A stretch of 64,000 bases of DNA from the NCBI GenBank assembly GCA_018434945.1, contig JAHDOI010000035.1:62001-126000 (forward strand), written 5' to 3'. Positions 1 to 8,817 of the stretch are shown in pieces; the first letter of the stretch is position 1, and each line of letters opens with the position of its first letter. Origin of the DNA: Selenomonadales bacterium (lineage in GTDB: Bacteria > Bacillota > Negativicutes > Sporomusales > UBA7701). The position numbers and the translations under genes are program-made. The notes below the pieces were generated by a model. That model was not told where the DNA came from. It worked only from the letters and a program-made list of their open reading frames with translations, and did not search any database.

Positions 1-112
1 GGATGGATTTGCCTGCGCCGGTTTCACCGGTAAGGATGTTGAGACCGCCGGCGAATTCGACGCTGGCCTGCTCGATGAGGGCGAAATTTGTGACTGTTAA
101 GGTTTTCAGCAT
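1..112 (-). CDS. recN: DNA repair protein RecN, N-terminal end only (partial)
   Basis: Only the first 37 codons are inside the window; the gene runs off the low-coordinate edge. The translation begins MLKTLTVTNFALIEQ and reaches a Walker A motif GETGAGKS, which is the canonical start of RecN, the SMC-like ATPase acting on DNA double-strand breaks. The ATG has a GGAGGAG ribosome site just upstream. It follows argR at a 25-base gap, the usual argR-recN order of Firmicutes. The fragment is short, but motif and context agree. Confidence 0.88.
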   Translation of the reverse strand, partial: MLKTLTVTNFALIEQASVEFAGGLNILTGETGAGKSI

Positions 113-137
113 CGAGAGTCTCCTCCCCCATGCATGC

Positions 138-587
138 TTATTGGAGGGCCCGGAACCTGGCCAGAACGTCAGCCGCCGCTTCCGGGGGCTTAACGACGAT
201 GAAGACCGTGTCGTCGCCGCCCACCGTGCCGATGATTTCCGGCCACCGGGTGCTGTCGACAGCGAAGGCGACTGCCTGGGCGAGGCCTGGCACGGTTTTG
301 ATGACGATGATGTTAAGGCTGTGGTCCATGCCGACGACCGAGTCCTGGAAGGCGCGTTCGAGACGGGACTGGGAGAAGACGAGGTTCTGCTCGGGCGGGA
401 ATGCGTAGCGGTAGCGTCCGTCGCCTGTAGGCACCTTGATGAGCATCAGTTCCTTGATGTCGCGGGATACGGTGGCCTGGGTAACCTCGATGCCTATTTT
501 CCGCAGCGCTTCCGCCAGTTCTTCCTGGGTCTCAACCGATTGGTTTTCGATGATCTCCTTTATGCGCGCGTGACGCGAACCCTTCAT
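138..587 (-). CDS. argR: Arginine repressor ArgR/AhrC
   Basis: 149 residues, full length for the family. Residues 1-70 form the winged helix DNA-binding domain, with QATVSRDI at 37-44 as the recognition-helix region. The C-terminal half carries GTVGGDDT at 120-127, the arginine-binding and hexamerisation motif. Known role: arginine-dependent repressor of arginine biosynthesis and activator of catabolism. The ATG overlaps the upstream methyltransferase stop codon (ATGA), with GGGAG nine bases ahead, so the two are translationally coupled. Confidence 0.95.
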   Translation of the reverse strand: MKGSRHARIKEIIENQSVETQEELAEALRKIGIEVTQATVSRDIKELMLIKVPTGDGRYRYAFPPEQNLVFSQSRLERAFQDSVVGMDHSLNIIVIKTVPGLAQAVAFAVDSTRWPEIIGTVGGDDTVFIVVKPPEAAADVLARFRALQ

Positions 588-1159
588 ACCGTTTCACTCC
601 CTGTCTTCCCGATTATGTATAGGATTGGCGGCCGGTTCCTCTGGTTGAGCATCCGCCAGACGGCGGCCGTGAAGGCTGCCTGGGGAAGTGTTGCGAGGAA
701 GTCGGCCACGGCGGTATTTTCTTCTTCGCCGGCGCCGTGGCCGGGATAGGCGACGATGGTGACGATGCCGGCGGGGGCAAGGAGGCGGGTTACCGCTCCC
801 AGAGCGGCGACGGTGGTCGCTGCGCAGGTGGTGAAACTGTGGTCGCCGCCAGGCCGGTAGCCGAGATTGAACATGGCGGCGTCCACCTGGCCGGCCACGT
901 GGTCGGCGATACGGCTGTGGCAGTCGCGTATGAGGCGGCATTTCCCTGTCAGGCCGTGTTCGTCCATGCGCCGCGCTGTGGCCGCCAGAGCTTCCTGCTG
1001 AAGGTCGAAAGCCCAGACAAGCGCATCGGGGGGACTGCTGGCGGCCAGGAACAGGGTGTCGTGCCCGTTGCCGGCGGTGGCGTCCACCACCGTTTTAGCG
1101 GTTGCCAGCCTGTCCGTGAGCAGGTGGCGGGCCATGGTGAGCGCGTTAGCAATTGTCAT
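584..1159 (-). CDS. mnmM: tRNA nm5(s2)U34 methyltransferase, MnmM/YtqB family
   Basis: 191-residue class I SAM methyltransferase of the old 'rRNA methylase' family (PF06962). SAM-binding motif I is VVDATAGNGHDT at residues 24-35; FNLGYRPGGDH at 97-107 is the catalytic-loop signature of YtqB-like enzymes. B. subtilis YtqB is MnmM, which methylates 5-aminomethyluridine at the tRNA wobble position; transfer of that function here is by family. It overlaps nadK by 14 bases at its start and argR by 4 at its end, so it is embedded in the operon. The ribosome site is weak, suggesting coupling to nadK. Confidence 0.85.
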   Translation of the reverse strand: MTIANALTMARHLLTDRLATAKTVVDATAGNGHDTLFLAASSPPDALVWAFDLQQEALAATARRMDEHGLTGKCRLIRDCHSRIADHVAGQVDAAMFNLGYRPGGDHSFTTCAATTVAALGAVTRLLAPAGIVTIVAYPGHGAGEEENTAVADFLATLPQAAFTAAVWRMLNQRNRPPILYIIGKTGSETV

Positions 1160-2015
1160 TGTCGTCGTCCCGCCACAGTTTGGTGCGCAGTGTCTGCGAG
1201 TAACTCTGGCCGCTGAGGCGGATGAACCTGGCCCGATAGGGGGCGCGCCTGACGATGACGATGTCGTCGGGCCTGAGGGCGAAGACCGTCTGGCCGTCGG
1301 CGGTCATGACGATGTCGTCGTGGGTCGCCTGCATTGTTATCTTGATTTCTTCCTTTTCCGATACCACCAGCGAGCGGGCGTGCAGGGAATGAGGGCAGAT
1401 GGGGGTCAGGAGGATGACTTTTAAATTGGGGTTGACCACCGGACCGCCTGCCGACAGGGAATAGCCGGTCGAGCCCGTGGAGGTGGCTACGATGAGGCCG
1501 TCGGCCGGGTAGCGGGCGATGAGAGCGCCGTCGATATAGAGTTTCAGCCTGATGAGGCGCGAGAAGCCGCCTTTCGTGACGACGACGTCGTTGATGGCGG
1601 AAGATATGAAGAGATCCTGACCGCCTCGCCGTACGATGGCATCAAGCATCAGCCGCTCCTCGACAAAGTAGTCGCCGCGGATGAGACGGTCGATGGCCGA
1701 CCCGAGGTCGGGCAGCTCGACTTCGGTGAGGAAGCCCAGTTGGCCCATGTTTACGCCGCAGACGGGGACGCCGGCCGGAGCAACCTCGCGGGCGGCGCTG
1801 ATGAGTGTGCCGTCTCCTCCCAAGGCGATCGCAAGGTCGATCTGTTCCTTAAGCTCCGCCCGTTCGCAGCTCAGGTCGGGATAGTTCATTTCTCTGGCCG
1901 CGTCCGGGGGAAGAAGGGTACGGATGTTGCTCTCCTTGAAATGCTGAATAAGCCAGCCGAGCACCGTGCTGACGCTTTCTTTATTGGTGTTCGGGAATAT
2001 GCCGACTGTTAGCAC
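1146..2015 (-). CDS. nadK: NAD kinase
   Basis: ATP-dependent phosphorylation of NAD to NADP. The diacylglycerol-kinase-like core has GGDGT at residues 66-70 and the later YPADGLIVATSTGSTGYSLS segment that contacts NAD. I chose the GTG at 2015 (MLTVGIFPN, 289 residues) because GAGGGGAGG precedes it. The longer reading from a GTG at 2036, overlapping the tlyA stop, would place that ribosome site inside the coding region. It lies between tlyA and mnmM in the conserved xseAB-ispA-dxs-tlyA-nadK-argR-recN block. Confidence 0.94.
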   Translation of the reverse strand: MLTVGIFPNTNKESVSTVLGWLIQHFKESNIRTLLPPDAAREMNYPDLSCERAELKEQIDLAIALGGDGTLISAAREVAPAGVPVCGVNMGQLGFLTEVELPDLGSAIDRLIRGDYFVEERLMLDAIVRRGGQDLFISSAINDVVVTKGGFSRLIRLKLYIDGALIARYPADGLIVATSTGSTGYSLSAGGPVVNPNLKVILLTPICPHSLHARSLVVSEKEEIKITMQATHDDIVMTADGQTVFALRPDDIVIVRRAPYRARFIRLSGQSYSQTLRTKLWRDDDNDNC

Positions 2016-2032
2016 GGCCTCCCCTCCCCTAT

Positions 2033-2839
2033 TCACCCGCGTAAGGCTGCGTGGGCTTCGGCGACCGTCTCTTCGACAGCGCCATCGCTTATCCCCGTGC
2101 CTTCGGCGGCAGTTTTCAAGTATAAAAGATATTCGATGTTGCCTTCCGGCCCCTTCACCGGCGAGTAAGAAACCCCGACGGGGATAAAGCCCAGTTCGCG
2201 GGCGACGGCAACAATGCGCAGGATAACGTCGCGGTGAACGGCGGCATCTTTAACGACGCCGCGTTTGCCGACCTTGTCCCGCCCGGCCTCGAACTGCGGC
2301 TTAACGAGCGTAACCGCATCGGCCGCAGGCGCGAGCAGCGTTCTGACGACAGGCAGCACTTTGTCGAGCGAGATGAAGGCGACGTCGACAGTGGCGAAGT
2401 CTACAGGCTCGCCGAGGTCGGCCGGCGACACGTCGCGGATGTTCGTGCGTTCCATGTTAACAACCCGCGGGTCGGTCCTGAGCGACCAGGCGAGCTGGCC
2501 GTAGCCCACGTCGATTGCGTATACTTTGGCAGCGCCATTCTGGAGCGCGCAGTCGGTGAAGCCGCCGGTGGAGGCCCCTATGTCGGCCATAACCTTGCCG
2601 GCGAGGTCGATGCCGAATACCTCGAGCGCTTTGGCGAGCTTCAGCCCGCCGCGGCTGACGTATCCTATGTCGCGGCCGCTGACGGTAACGTCCGCCGTTT
2701 CCGGAACGAGCGTGCCCGCTTTGTCGCTTTTCTGGCCGTCGACATAGACCTGCCCGGCCATTATCATTGCTTTGGCCCGTTCCCGGCTGGCCGCCAGGCC
2801 TTTCCGCACGACAAGGGCGTCGAGGCGTTCCTTGGCCAT
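2033..2839 (-). CDS. tlyA: TlyA family 2'-O-ribose rRNA methyltransferase
   Basis: 268 residues: an S4 RNA-binding domain at about 3-65, then an FtsJ/RrmJ-type Rossmann fold with the SAM motif DIGASTGGFTD at 86-96. Family members 2'-O-methylate 16S and/or 23S rRNA; 'hemolysin' is the historical name. The ATG at 2839 shares its A with the dxs stop codon (TGATG), giving tight coupling. A GTG one codon earlier is possible but less likely. Confidence 0.92.
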   Translation of the reverse strand: MAKERLDALVVRKGLAASRERAKAMIMAGQVYVDGQKSDKAGTLVPETADVTVSGRDIGYVSRGGLKLAKALEVFGIDLAGKVMADIGASTGGFTDCALQNGAAKVYAIDVGYGQLAWSLRTDPRVVNMERTNIRDVSPADLGEPVDFATVDVAFISLDKVLPVVRTLLAPAADAVTLVKPQFEAGRDKVGKRGVVKDAAVHRDVILRIVAVARELGFIPVGVSYSPVKGPEGNIEYLLYLKTAAEGTGISDGAVEETVAEAHAALRG

Positions 2840-4725
2840 CACCGTACGCCGAACCGTTGCATATACTGGGCGACGACCGCGGCGATGCCTTCGCCGGTAA
2901 GGCCGTATTTGGCGAGTAGTTGGGGGCGCGAGCCGTGTTCGATGAATTTATCCGGCAGTCCGATCCGGAAGACTTTGACCCAGTTGAGGTTTTCCGCGTT
3001 GATGTATTCGAGGGCGGCGGAGCCGAAGCCGCCGGCGAGCAGGTTGTCTTCGACGGTCACGATGACGCCGACATCGCGCGCGAGGCGGCGGATGAGTTGC
3101 TCGTCGAGGGGTTTAACGAAGCGGGCGTTGACGACACCGGCCCGGATGCCGTGTCGGGCAAGCAGATCACTGGCTGCCAGGCACGGCGCGGCCATGGCGC
3201 CGGACGCCACCAGGGCGACGTCTTTTCCGGGACGGAGTTCTTCGGCCCGGCCGATCTCGAGCTTGCGGAACGGTTCGGCGATGTCCACCCCCAGGCCGCA
3301 GCCTCGCGGGTAACGTATAGCGACCGGCCCGGACAGGCTGATGGCTGTATAGAGCATATGGCGAAGTTCGTTTTCGTCCTTGGGGGCCATGACGGTGAGA
3401 TTGGGTATGTGACGGAGGTAGGAGTAATCGAACACACCCTGATGTGTCGGTCCGTCTTCGCCGACGATGCCGGCGCGGTCGATAGCCAGCACCACCGGCA
3501 GTTTTTGCAGGCAAACGTCGTGGATCACCTGGTCGTAAGCGCGCTGCACAAAGGTGGAGTAGATGGCCACAACCGGCTTCTTGCCTTCGGCGGCAAGGCC
3601 GGCGGCCATGGTGACGGCGTGCGGCTCGGCGATGCCGACGTCAAAGAAGCGGCCAGGGAAACGGGCGGCGAATTTCTTCAGGCCTGTTCCTTCAGGCATG
3701 GCGGCTGTGATGGCTACGACGTCCTGGTCGTCTTCGGCGATCGATGCCAGGGCGTCGCCGAAGACGGCGGTGTAGGTTGGATTGCTGCCATTTTTGATGA
3801 TTTCCCCCGATTCGACGCAGAAGGGGCCGACGCCGTGGAATTTGTCGGCGTTGCACTCGGCCGGGGCGTAACCTTTGCCCTTGCAGGTAATGACATGGAT
3901 AAGCACGGGCCCCTTCATGGGCTTGCTCTTTTGCAGCACGTCGGTCAGCGAGGCGAGGTCATGGCCGTCGATTGGTCCGATGTAGGTGAAGCCGAGTTCC
4001 TCGAAGAGCATCCCGGGCACGACCAGGTATTTGAGGCCGTCTTTCAGCCTTTCCACCGTTTTGGCCACCCGTTCGCCGATGGCGGGAATGCGCTTGAGAA
4101 GATATTCGGCGTCGTGCTTCATGCGGTAGTAGGTAGGATCGGTGCGCAACTTGGAAAGGTATCCGGACATCGCGCCGACATTGCGGGCGATGGACATTTC
4201 GTTGTCGTTGAGAATTACAGTGAGGTCGCGCTCGAGGTGCCCGGCGTAGTTGAGGGCCTCGTAAGCCTGACCGCCGGTGAGAGAGCCGTCGCCGATGACG
4301 GCCACCACTTGGTGGTTTTCCTTGTTGATATCCCGGGCGAGCGCCATGCCGAGGGCGGCGGAAATAGAAGTGGACGAATGGCCGGTGCCGAAGGCATCGT
4401 GTTCGCTCTCCTCTCTTTTGGGGAAGCCGCTGATGCCGCCCATCTGACGGAGGGTTTCGAATCGCAGCCGCCGGCCGGTGAGGATTTTGTGGACATAGGC
4501 CTGATGGCCGACGTCCCAGATGATACGGTCCCGCGGACTGTCGAATACCTGGTGGATGGCGAGGGTGAGTTCGACGACGCCGAGATTGGGCGCCAGGTGT
4601 CCGCCGGTCTGTGCGACTGTATGTATAAGAAGCCCGCGGATTTCTCCAGCGAGCTTTTCCAGTTGCGGCAGCGTAAGCCTTTTAAGATCTGCGGGCCCGC
4701 TTATCGTGTCAATTATCCCGTCCAA
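2839..4725 (-). CDS. dxs: 1-deoxy-D-xylulose-5-phosphate synthase
   Basis: Thiamine-diphosphate enzyme that condenses pyruvate and glyceraldehyde-3-phosphate, the first step of the MEP isoprenoid pathway. Visible features are GHLAPNLG near the N-terminus (cofactor histidine), the ThDP motif beginning GDGSLTGG, and the transketolase segment [16 protein letters not shown] place the start at the TTG at 4725 (628 residues): GTGAGG lies seven bases upstream and a promoter -10 box at 4780-4785 fits a short leader. The open frame extends to an ATG at 4758, which has no ribosome site. ispA upstream uses the pathway's products. Confidence 0.93.
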   Translation of the reverse strand: MDGIIDTISGPADLKRLTLPQLEKLAGEIRGLLIHTVAQTGGHLAPNLGVVELTLAIHQVFDSPRDRIIWDVGHQAYVHKILTGRRLRFETLRQMGGISGFPKREESEHDAFGTGHSSTSISAALGMALARDINKENHQVVAVIGDGSLTGGQAYEALNYAGHLERDLTVILNDNEMSIARNVGAMSGYLSKLRTDPTYYRMKHDAEYLLKRIPAIGERVAKTVERLKDGLKYLVVPGMLFEELGFTYIGPIDGHDLASLTDVLQKSKPMKGPVLIHVITCKGKGYAPAECNADKFHGVGPFCVESGEIIKNGSNPTYTAVFGDALASIAEDDQDVVAITAAMPEGTGLKKFAARFPGRFFDVGIAEPHAVTMAAGLAAEGKKPVVAIYSTFVQRAYDQVIHDVCLQKLPVVLAIDRAGIVGEDGPTHQGVFDYSYLRHIPNLTVMAPKDENELRHMLYTAISLSGPVAIRYPRGCGLGVDIAEPFRKLEIGRAEELRPGKDVALVASGAMAAPCLAASDLLARHGIRAGVVNARFVKPLDEQLIRRLARDVGVIVTVEDNLLAGGFGSAALEYINAENLNWVKVFRIGLPDKFIEHGSRPQLLAKYGLTGEGIAAVVAQYMQRFGVR

Positions 4726-4779
4726 CCGCAGTACCTCACTTTCCGAGTAAAAAAGCATATTTAATCATGCCACTTTATT

Positions 4780-4785
4780 ATTATA
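4780..4785 (-). promoter_or_regulatory. Extended -10 promoter for dxs
   Basis: On the minus strand the sequence reads TGTTATAAT, an extended -10 element. No good -35 box is visible at 17 bases. The predicted start near 4773 would give a leader of roughly 48 bases containing the GTGAGG ribosome site, which supports the TTG start of dxs. Confidence 0.5.
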
Positions 4786-4806
4786 ACATGAAATGGCATT
4801 CTGGCA

Positions 4807-5262
4807 TCAGAAAAATCTGTGGAACAGAAATGCTATCAAAAAGCCGAGCAGCGCGCCGGCCATCACTTCGAGCGGCGTGTGTCCGAGCAGCTCTTTCAGG
4901 CGGGTGTCTTTGATGGTGTGCTCGACGCGCATCTCGCGGACGAGCTTGTTGATCACCCTCGCCTGCTTGCCGGCGGCCCGGCGCACCCCGGCGGCGTCGT
5001 ACATAACGATGCCGGCCAGCACAGCGCTGACGGCGAACATGGGCGACACGACGCCGTCATGAAGCGCCACAGCTGACGCCAGTCCGACGACGAGTGAGGT
5101 ATGAGAGCTCGGCATCCCGCCGGCGCCAACCAGCCGTTCGGCTCTGAACTCGCGGTGCTTCCAGTACGAGGTCAGTGTTTTGAGCACCTGTGCTAAAAAC
5201 CAGGCGGTAAGAGCCGACATCAGGACGATGTTTTTACCCAACGCGGCGATCAGTTCAGCCAT
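4807..5262 (-). CDS. Divergent PAP2-family membrane protein (DUF212, YuiD-like)
   Basis: 151 residues, several hydrophobic segments. GGMPSSHT at 48-55 and GHTPLEV at 127-133 are the two phosphatase motifs in the form seen in the divergent PAP2 family. Substrate is not established. Its place between ispA and dxs suggests a lipid or polyprenyl phosphate, but that is context only. Full length, starting at an ATG behind GGTGG, with a 9-base gap to ispA. Confidence 0.85.
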   Translation of the reverse strand: MAELIAALGKNIVLMSALTAWFLAQVLKTLTSYWKHREFRAERLVGAGGMPSSHTSLVVGLASAVALHDGVVSPMFAVSAVLAGIVMYDAAGVRRAAGKQARVINKLVREMRVEHTIKDTRLKELLGHTPLEVMAGALLGFLIAFLFHRFF

Positions 5263-5271
5263 AGCACCACC

Positions 5272-6144
5272 TTAACTGTCTCTGGTTAGAAGATAGTTGA
5301 CGAATTCGCGCAATACCGCTGCTTCGTTCCCAAAACAATCGAGGGCGGCAAGCGCCGACGACACGGCTGTTGAGGCCATTTCCCGGGCGCCAGCCAGCGA
5401 ATGGAGCGAAACGTAGGTCGATTTGCAGTTCTTTTCGTCGCTGCCGACCGGTTTGCCGATCTTGGACTCGTCGCCTGTGACGTCGAGGATGTCGTCGGTT
5501 ATCTGGAAGGCGAGTCCGAACTGTTCGGCGTATTCGGTCAGTGCGGTCAGTTTTACCTCGGACGCGCCGGCCAGGATCGCGCCAGAACGGATGGCGGCCT
5601 TGAATAGCGCCCCGGTTTTGGCCCGGTGCATGTACCTGAGAGTGTCGAGGTCGATCGCCTTGCCGGCCGACTGCAGGTCGACCGCCTGCCCGCCGACCAT
5701 GCCGGCGGCACCGGCAGCGGCGGCCACTTCGCGCACCACCTGGACAAGGGTGGCCGGAGCGACGCCGGGCTGGGCAAGCATGACTTCAAAGGCGGCGGTC
5801 AGGAGGCCGTCGCCGGCGAGGATAGCCATGCCGTCACCATACACTTTGTGGTTGGTGAGTTTGCCCCGCCGGTAATCGTCGTCGTCCATCGCCGGCAGGT
5901 CGTCGTGGATGAGCGAATATGTATGGATCATCTCCAGGCCGCCGGCGACGTGGAGATATTTCCGGCCGTCGCCCCCGGCCGCGTCTGCAGCGGCCATCAG
6001 CAGGATGGGGCGCAGCCTTTTGCCGCCGGCGAACAGGCTGTAGCGCATGGCCTCGTATATGACGGGCGGATATGCCGGCGGGAGCATTTCGTCAAGGGCC
6101 CGGTCGATAAGCGCGACCTGACTGCGGCAGTACTCCTTCAGCAT
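5272..6144 (-). CDS. ispA: Polyprenyl (farnesyl) diphosphate synthase
   Basis: 290-residue trans-isoprenyl diphosphate synthase. The first Asp-rich motif is DDLPAMDDDD at 81-90 and the second DDILD at 217-221; both bind Mg-diphosphate. Length and position after xseB match bacterial IspA, which makes farnesyl (or geranyl) diphosphate from IPP and DMAPP. Its start overlaps the xseB stop by 7 bases and GGAGGACG precedes the ATG. Chain length cannot be fixed by eye. Confidence 0.92.
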   Translation of the reverse strand: MLKEYCRSQVALIDRALDEMLPPAYPPVIYEAMRYSLFAGGKRLRPILLMAAADAAGGDGRKYLHVAGGLEMIHTYSLIHDDLPAMDDDDYRRGKLTNHKVYGDGMAILAGDGLLTAAFEVMLAQPGVAPATLVQVVREVAAAAGAAGMVGGQAVDLQSAGKAIDLDTLRYMHRAKTGALFKAAIRSGAILAGASEVKLTALTEYAEQFGLAFQITDDILDVTGDESKIGKPVGSDEKNCKSTYVSLHSLAGAREMASTAVSSALAALDCFGNEAAVLREFVNYLLTRDS

Positions 6145-6395
6145 TTCTCGTCCTCCTGTATCTTCAGCGGGTATTCGTTGACCTGTCCCTTTTCTTCGCG
6201 GATGATCTTATCGACGGCTTGTTCGGCGGCACTGAGCCTGGCCAGGCAAATCTGCGACAGTCCGACCCCCTCGGCGAACCTGCCCAGGGCGTCCTCAAGC
6301 GGCAACTCGCCTTTTTCCAGTTCTTTCACGATTGATTCTAATTTGTCTAACGCGTCCTCAAAACATACGTCCTGTCCGCGGCCCCTTTTGCGCAC
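6138..6395 (-). CDS. xseB: Exodeoxyribonuclease VII small subunit
   Basis: 85 residues, slightly longer than many XseB proteins, with the FEDALDKLESIVKELEKGE helix-rich core typical of the family. Several small subunits bind each XseA. The GTG start at 6395 has GAGGAGG nine bases upstream and lies 38 bases inside xseA, an overlap common for this pair. Confidence 0.92.
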   Translation of the reverse strand: MRKRGRGQDVCFEDALDKLESIVKELEKGELPLEDALGRFAEGVGLSQICLARLSAAEQAVDKIIREEKGQVNEYPLKIQEDEKC

Positions 6396-7620
6396 TGTCG
6401 TATTCCTCCTCAGACCAGATTACTTGAACATCGAGCCGTCCTTGTCCGAGCACAACTTCCAGGAACTGCCCGGCCGCGACCGAAGCTGCACGGCGGACCA
6501 CCTTGCCGTCAGGCGTGCGGGTGATGCTGTAGCCGCGGGACAGCACCGCCAGCGGGTCGAGCATCGCCAGTTTCTCCGCCGCCACCTTGAAATCGTGCTG
6601 TTTGGCGGTGACGATCGTCTTAAGCGCCTGCTGGAGGCGCTGGATCATGAGGTCCACCGTTTGACGCCTGTCGGCGAAAAGGCGCTCCGGCCGCTCGAAC
6701 AGCCTGCTGGCCAGGCACATATCGAGGCGGCGGCGGCGCCCGGTAAGCAGGGCGCGGGTGTGGGTCTCGAGCATGGCCCTGAGCGTCCTCACGTACTTGT
6801 CCAGCTCGCGAACGTCGGGCACGACCAGTTCGGCCGCCTGCGAAGGCGTGGCCGCCCGCCGGTCGGCGGCGAAATCGGCGAGGGTATAGTCGGTCTGATG
6901 GCCGACCGCCGACACCACCGGCAGTTCGGAGGCGGCGACCGCCCTCACGACGCTTTCGTCGTTGAAAGCCCACAGTTCCTCGATGCTGCCGCCGCCACGG
7001 CCGACGATGATGACGTCGGTCTGGCGCAGGCGGTTGAGCAACTCTATCGCCCGGACGATCTGGGCCGGGGCTTCCGGTCCCTGGACCTGCACCGGTACGA
7101 GAACAAGCCTGATGCCGGGATGACGGCGCTTGGCCACAGTGATAACGTCCCGCACCGCGGCCCCGGTGGGCGAGGTTACGATGCCTACGGCCCGCGGCAG
7201 GACAGGCAGCGGCCGTTTGCGGCTGTCGTCGAACAGCCCTTCGGCGGTGAGCTTGTCCTTCAGCTGGGCGAATGCGAGGCTGAGTTCGCCGACGCCCTCG
7301 GGGATGAGTTGATCGACGTACAGCTGGTACTGGCCGTCCCGCTCGAAGACTGATATCTGTCCGCCGGCGATAACCTTGAGGCCGTCCTTGGGTTCGAACC
7401 TTAGCAGCCCGGCCCGGCCGCGGAACATCACCGCCCGCAGCGTCGCGTCGCTATCCTTGAGGGTGAAATAGCAGTGTCCGGAGTAGTGGCGCTTGAAATT
7501 TGAAATCTCACCGCGCACCATCACATCCGCGAGTGTCCCGTCCTGTTCGAACAGCGCCTTTATGTAGCGGGTAACAGCCCCTACGCTGAGTATGTTCAAT
7601 AGTCTCACCCTGCCAGTCAT
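6358..7620 (-). CDS. xseA: Exodeoxyribonuclease VII large subunit
   Basis: 420 residues: an N-terminal OB fold (about 10-110), then the catalytic domain with GRGGGSIEELWAFN at 207-220, a family hallmark, and a C-terminal coiled-coil region that recruits XseB. The enzyme degrades single-stranded DNA from both ends. It is the first gene of the xseA-xseB-ispA run. A 65-base gap separates it from the next upstream gene and contains that gene's terminator. Confidence 0.95.
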   Translation of the reverse strand: MTGRVRLLNILSVGAVTRYIKALFEQDGTLADVMVRGEISNFKRHYSGHCYFTLKDSDATLRAVMFRGRAGLLRFEPKDGLKVIAGGQISVFERDGQYQLYVDQLIPEGVGELSLAFAQLKDKLTAEGLFDDSRKRPLPVLPRAVGIVTSPTGAAVRDVITVAKRRHPGIRLVLVPVQVQGPEAPAQIVRAIELLNRLRQTDVIIVGRGGGSIEELWAFNDESVVRAVAASELPVVSAVGHQTDYTLADFAADRRAATPSQAAELVVPDVRELDKYVRTLRAMLETHTRALLTGRRRRLDMCLASRLFERPERLFADRRQTVDLMIQRLQQALKTIVTAKQHDFKVAAEKLAMLDPLAVLSRGYSITRTPDGKVVRRAASVAAGQFLEVVLGQGRLDVQVIWSEEEYDSAQKGPRTGRMF

Positions 7621-7658
7621 CAGCCGTGTGTTATACCATAATGATACAATAGCCGCGC

Positions 7659-7684
7659 AAAAAAAAACAGCCTGGGGAGGGCCG
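7659..7684 (-). terminator. Rho-independent terminator after the 45-residue membrane protein gene
   Basis: On the minus strand a short stem (CGGCC/GGCTG with one G-U pair, seven-base loop) is followed directly by nine T residues. It lies right after the stop codon of the gene at 7686. The stem is short but the T-run is long. Confidence 0.6.
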
Positions 7685-7685
7685 G

Positions 7686-7823
7686 TCAGAATCTGCGGCC
7701 CCAGAAACGCTGCACAAGAACGCCGCTGACTGCGCCGACCGCGAACCAGAAGACGGAGCCCGGCGGGACCAAGTGGCCGATGACCGCCCCGATTACCGCG
7801 CCGCCGAGAATATACACCAGCAT
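7686..7823 (-). CDS. Small membrane protein (45 residues), unknown function
   Basis: I do not recognise this gene. The ATG at 7823 has GGAGGTG eight bases upstream, and the protein is one or two hydrophobic helices rich in Gly/Ala/Val with a basic end (QRFWGRRF). The frame stays open upstream to 7889, but that part overlaps the TsaD-like gene and has no ribosome site. A terminator follows at once. It resembles the small glycine-rich membrane proteins encoded near cell-envelope genes; no function is claimed. Confidence 0.6.
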   Translation of the reverse strand: MLVYILGGAVIGAVIGHLVPPGSVFWFAVGAVSGVLVQRFWGRRF

Positions 7824-7878
7824 AGCCGCCACCTCCGCGTATGTTAGTTTATCATATGCGGCGGCGGGAAGAGTGGTG

Positions 7879-8817
7879 CTAGCGGACAAGGGCGCGGCAG
7901 GCCGCGCCGACGGCGTTGTCGCCGCTGTAGCGGGCCGCGGGGAAATACGGTCTGACGCCTGCTGCGAGGCCAGCGGCGATGCGGCCGCGTATATGGGCGT
8001 TGGCCATTACGCCGCCGACGAACAGGATGGCGCCGGCGCCGGTGGCGCTTATCGCCTCCTGGCAAAGCCCGAGCAGCGAATCGGCGACACAGTTCTGCAC
8101 CCCGGCGGCTACGGCGGCAGGCTCTTGCCCTTTGGCGAGGAAGCGCAGCGCCTGGGTCTCGGGACCTGCGAAGCTCAGCTTCAGGCCCCTGACCGCCACC
8201 GGCAGGGTCGCCGGCGCGGTTTGGCCGGCAAGGGCGAGCTCTTCCAGGCGGGGACCGGCGGGAAACGGCAGGCCGAGGGCGACGCCGATGCGGTCGATAA
8301 GCTGCCCGGCGGCGATATCGCCTGTGCCGCCGAGTGCTTCCACCTTAAGTCCGCAGGCTTCGCGCTTGACGAAGGCGACCTCGGTTGTGCCGCCAGAGGC
8401 GTGGACGGCGAGGAACTGGGCATCGGCAGGGCCGCCGGCCGACCATGCGCCAGCGAGGATATGCCCTTCCTGATGGCTCAGAGAAACAAAAGGCACGGCC
8501 TGTGCCGCGGCGATAACCCGGGCATAGCCCGCCCCTACGAGGAAAGCCGGCATATAAGATTCCGGAAGCGACCGGGGCTGGGTGGATGCGGCGACGGCCG
8601 CTAGCGCGAGCGGGCCGCCAGCCTTTACGGCCGCTGCCGCGAAAAGCTCCGGGAGGTGCCGGGTATGCTGAAAGATCATTTCCGACTGCGACAGACCCCT
8701 GCCCCCCGGTTTGACCGCCAACAGGCGGCGTTCGTCGGCCACCAGGGCGCCGTCTTCGCCCATCAGGGCTACAGACGTGGTGTAGCAGCTGGTATCGATG
8801 CCGAGCGCGAGCTTCAT
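7879..8817 (-). CDS. TsaD/Kae1-like ASKHA protein (paralogue of the t6A enzyme)
   Basis: 312 residues, shorter than typical TsaD (about 335-340). It keeps the ASKHA fold marks: GIDTSCYTT near the start, HQEGH at 115-119 in place of the usual HMEGH metal site, HASGGTTEV at 139-147, FVGGVMANA around 266-274 and SGDN at 298-301. TsaD transfers threonylcarbamoyl to A37 of tRNA with TsaB and TsaE; neither partner is here. Similar stand-alone 'M22 peptidase' paralogues occur in clostridial genomes, so I call it TsaD-like and not tsaD. It overlaps nusB by four bases (ATGA). Confidence 0.75.
   Translation of the reverse strand: MKLALGIDTSCYTTSVALMGEDGALVADERRLLAVKPGGRGLSQSEMIFQHTRHLPELFAAAAVKAGGPLALAAVAASTQPRSLPESYMPAFLVGAGYARVIAAAQAVPFVSLSHQEGHILAGAWSAGGPADAQFLAVHASGGTTEVAFVKREACGLKVEALGGTGDIAAGQLIDRIGVALGLPFPAGPRLEELALAGQTAPATLPVAVRGLKLSFAGPETQALRFLAKGQEPAAVAAGVQNCVADSLLGLCQEAISATGAGAILFVGGVMANAHIRGRIAAGLAAGVRPYFPAARYSGDNAVGAACRALVR

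Noticed and set aside
2920-4764. 614-codon plus-strand open frame opposite dxs
   Set aside because: It mirrors dxs codon structure in a GC-rich genome, has no ribosome site or recognisable domain, and dxs is certain. Similar long antisense frames at 26583-28397, 38590-40314 and 5626-7353 are rejected for the same reason.
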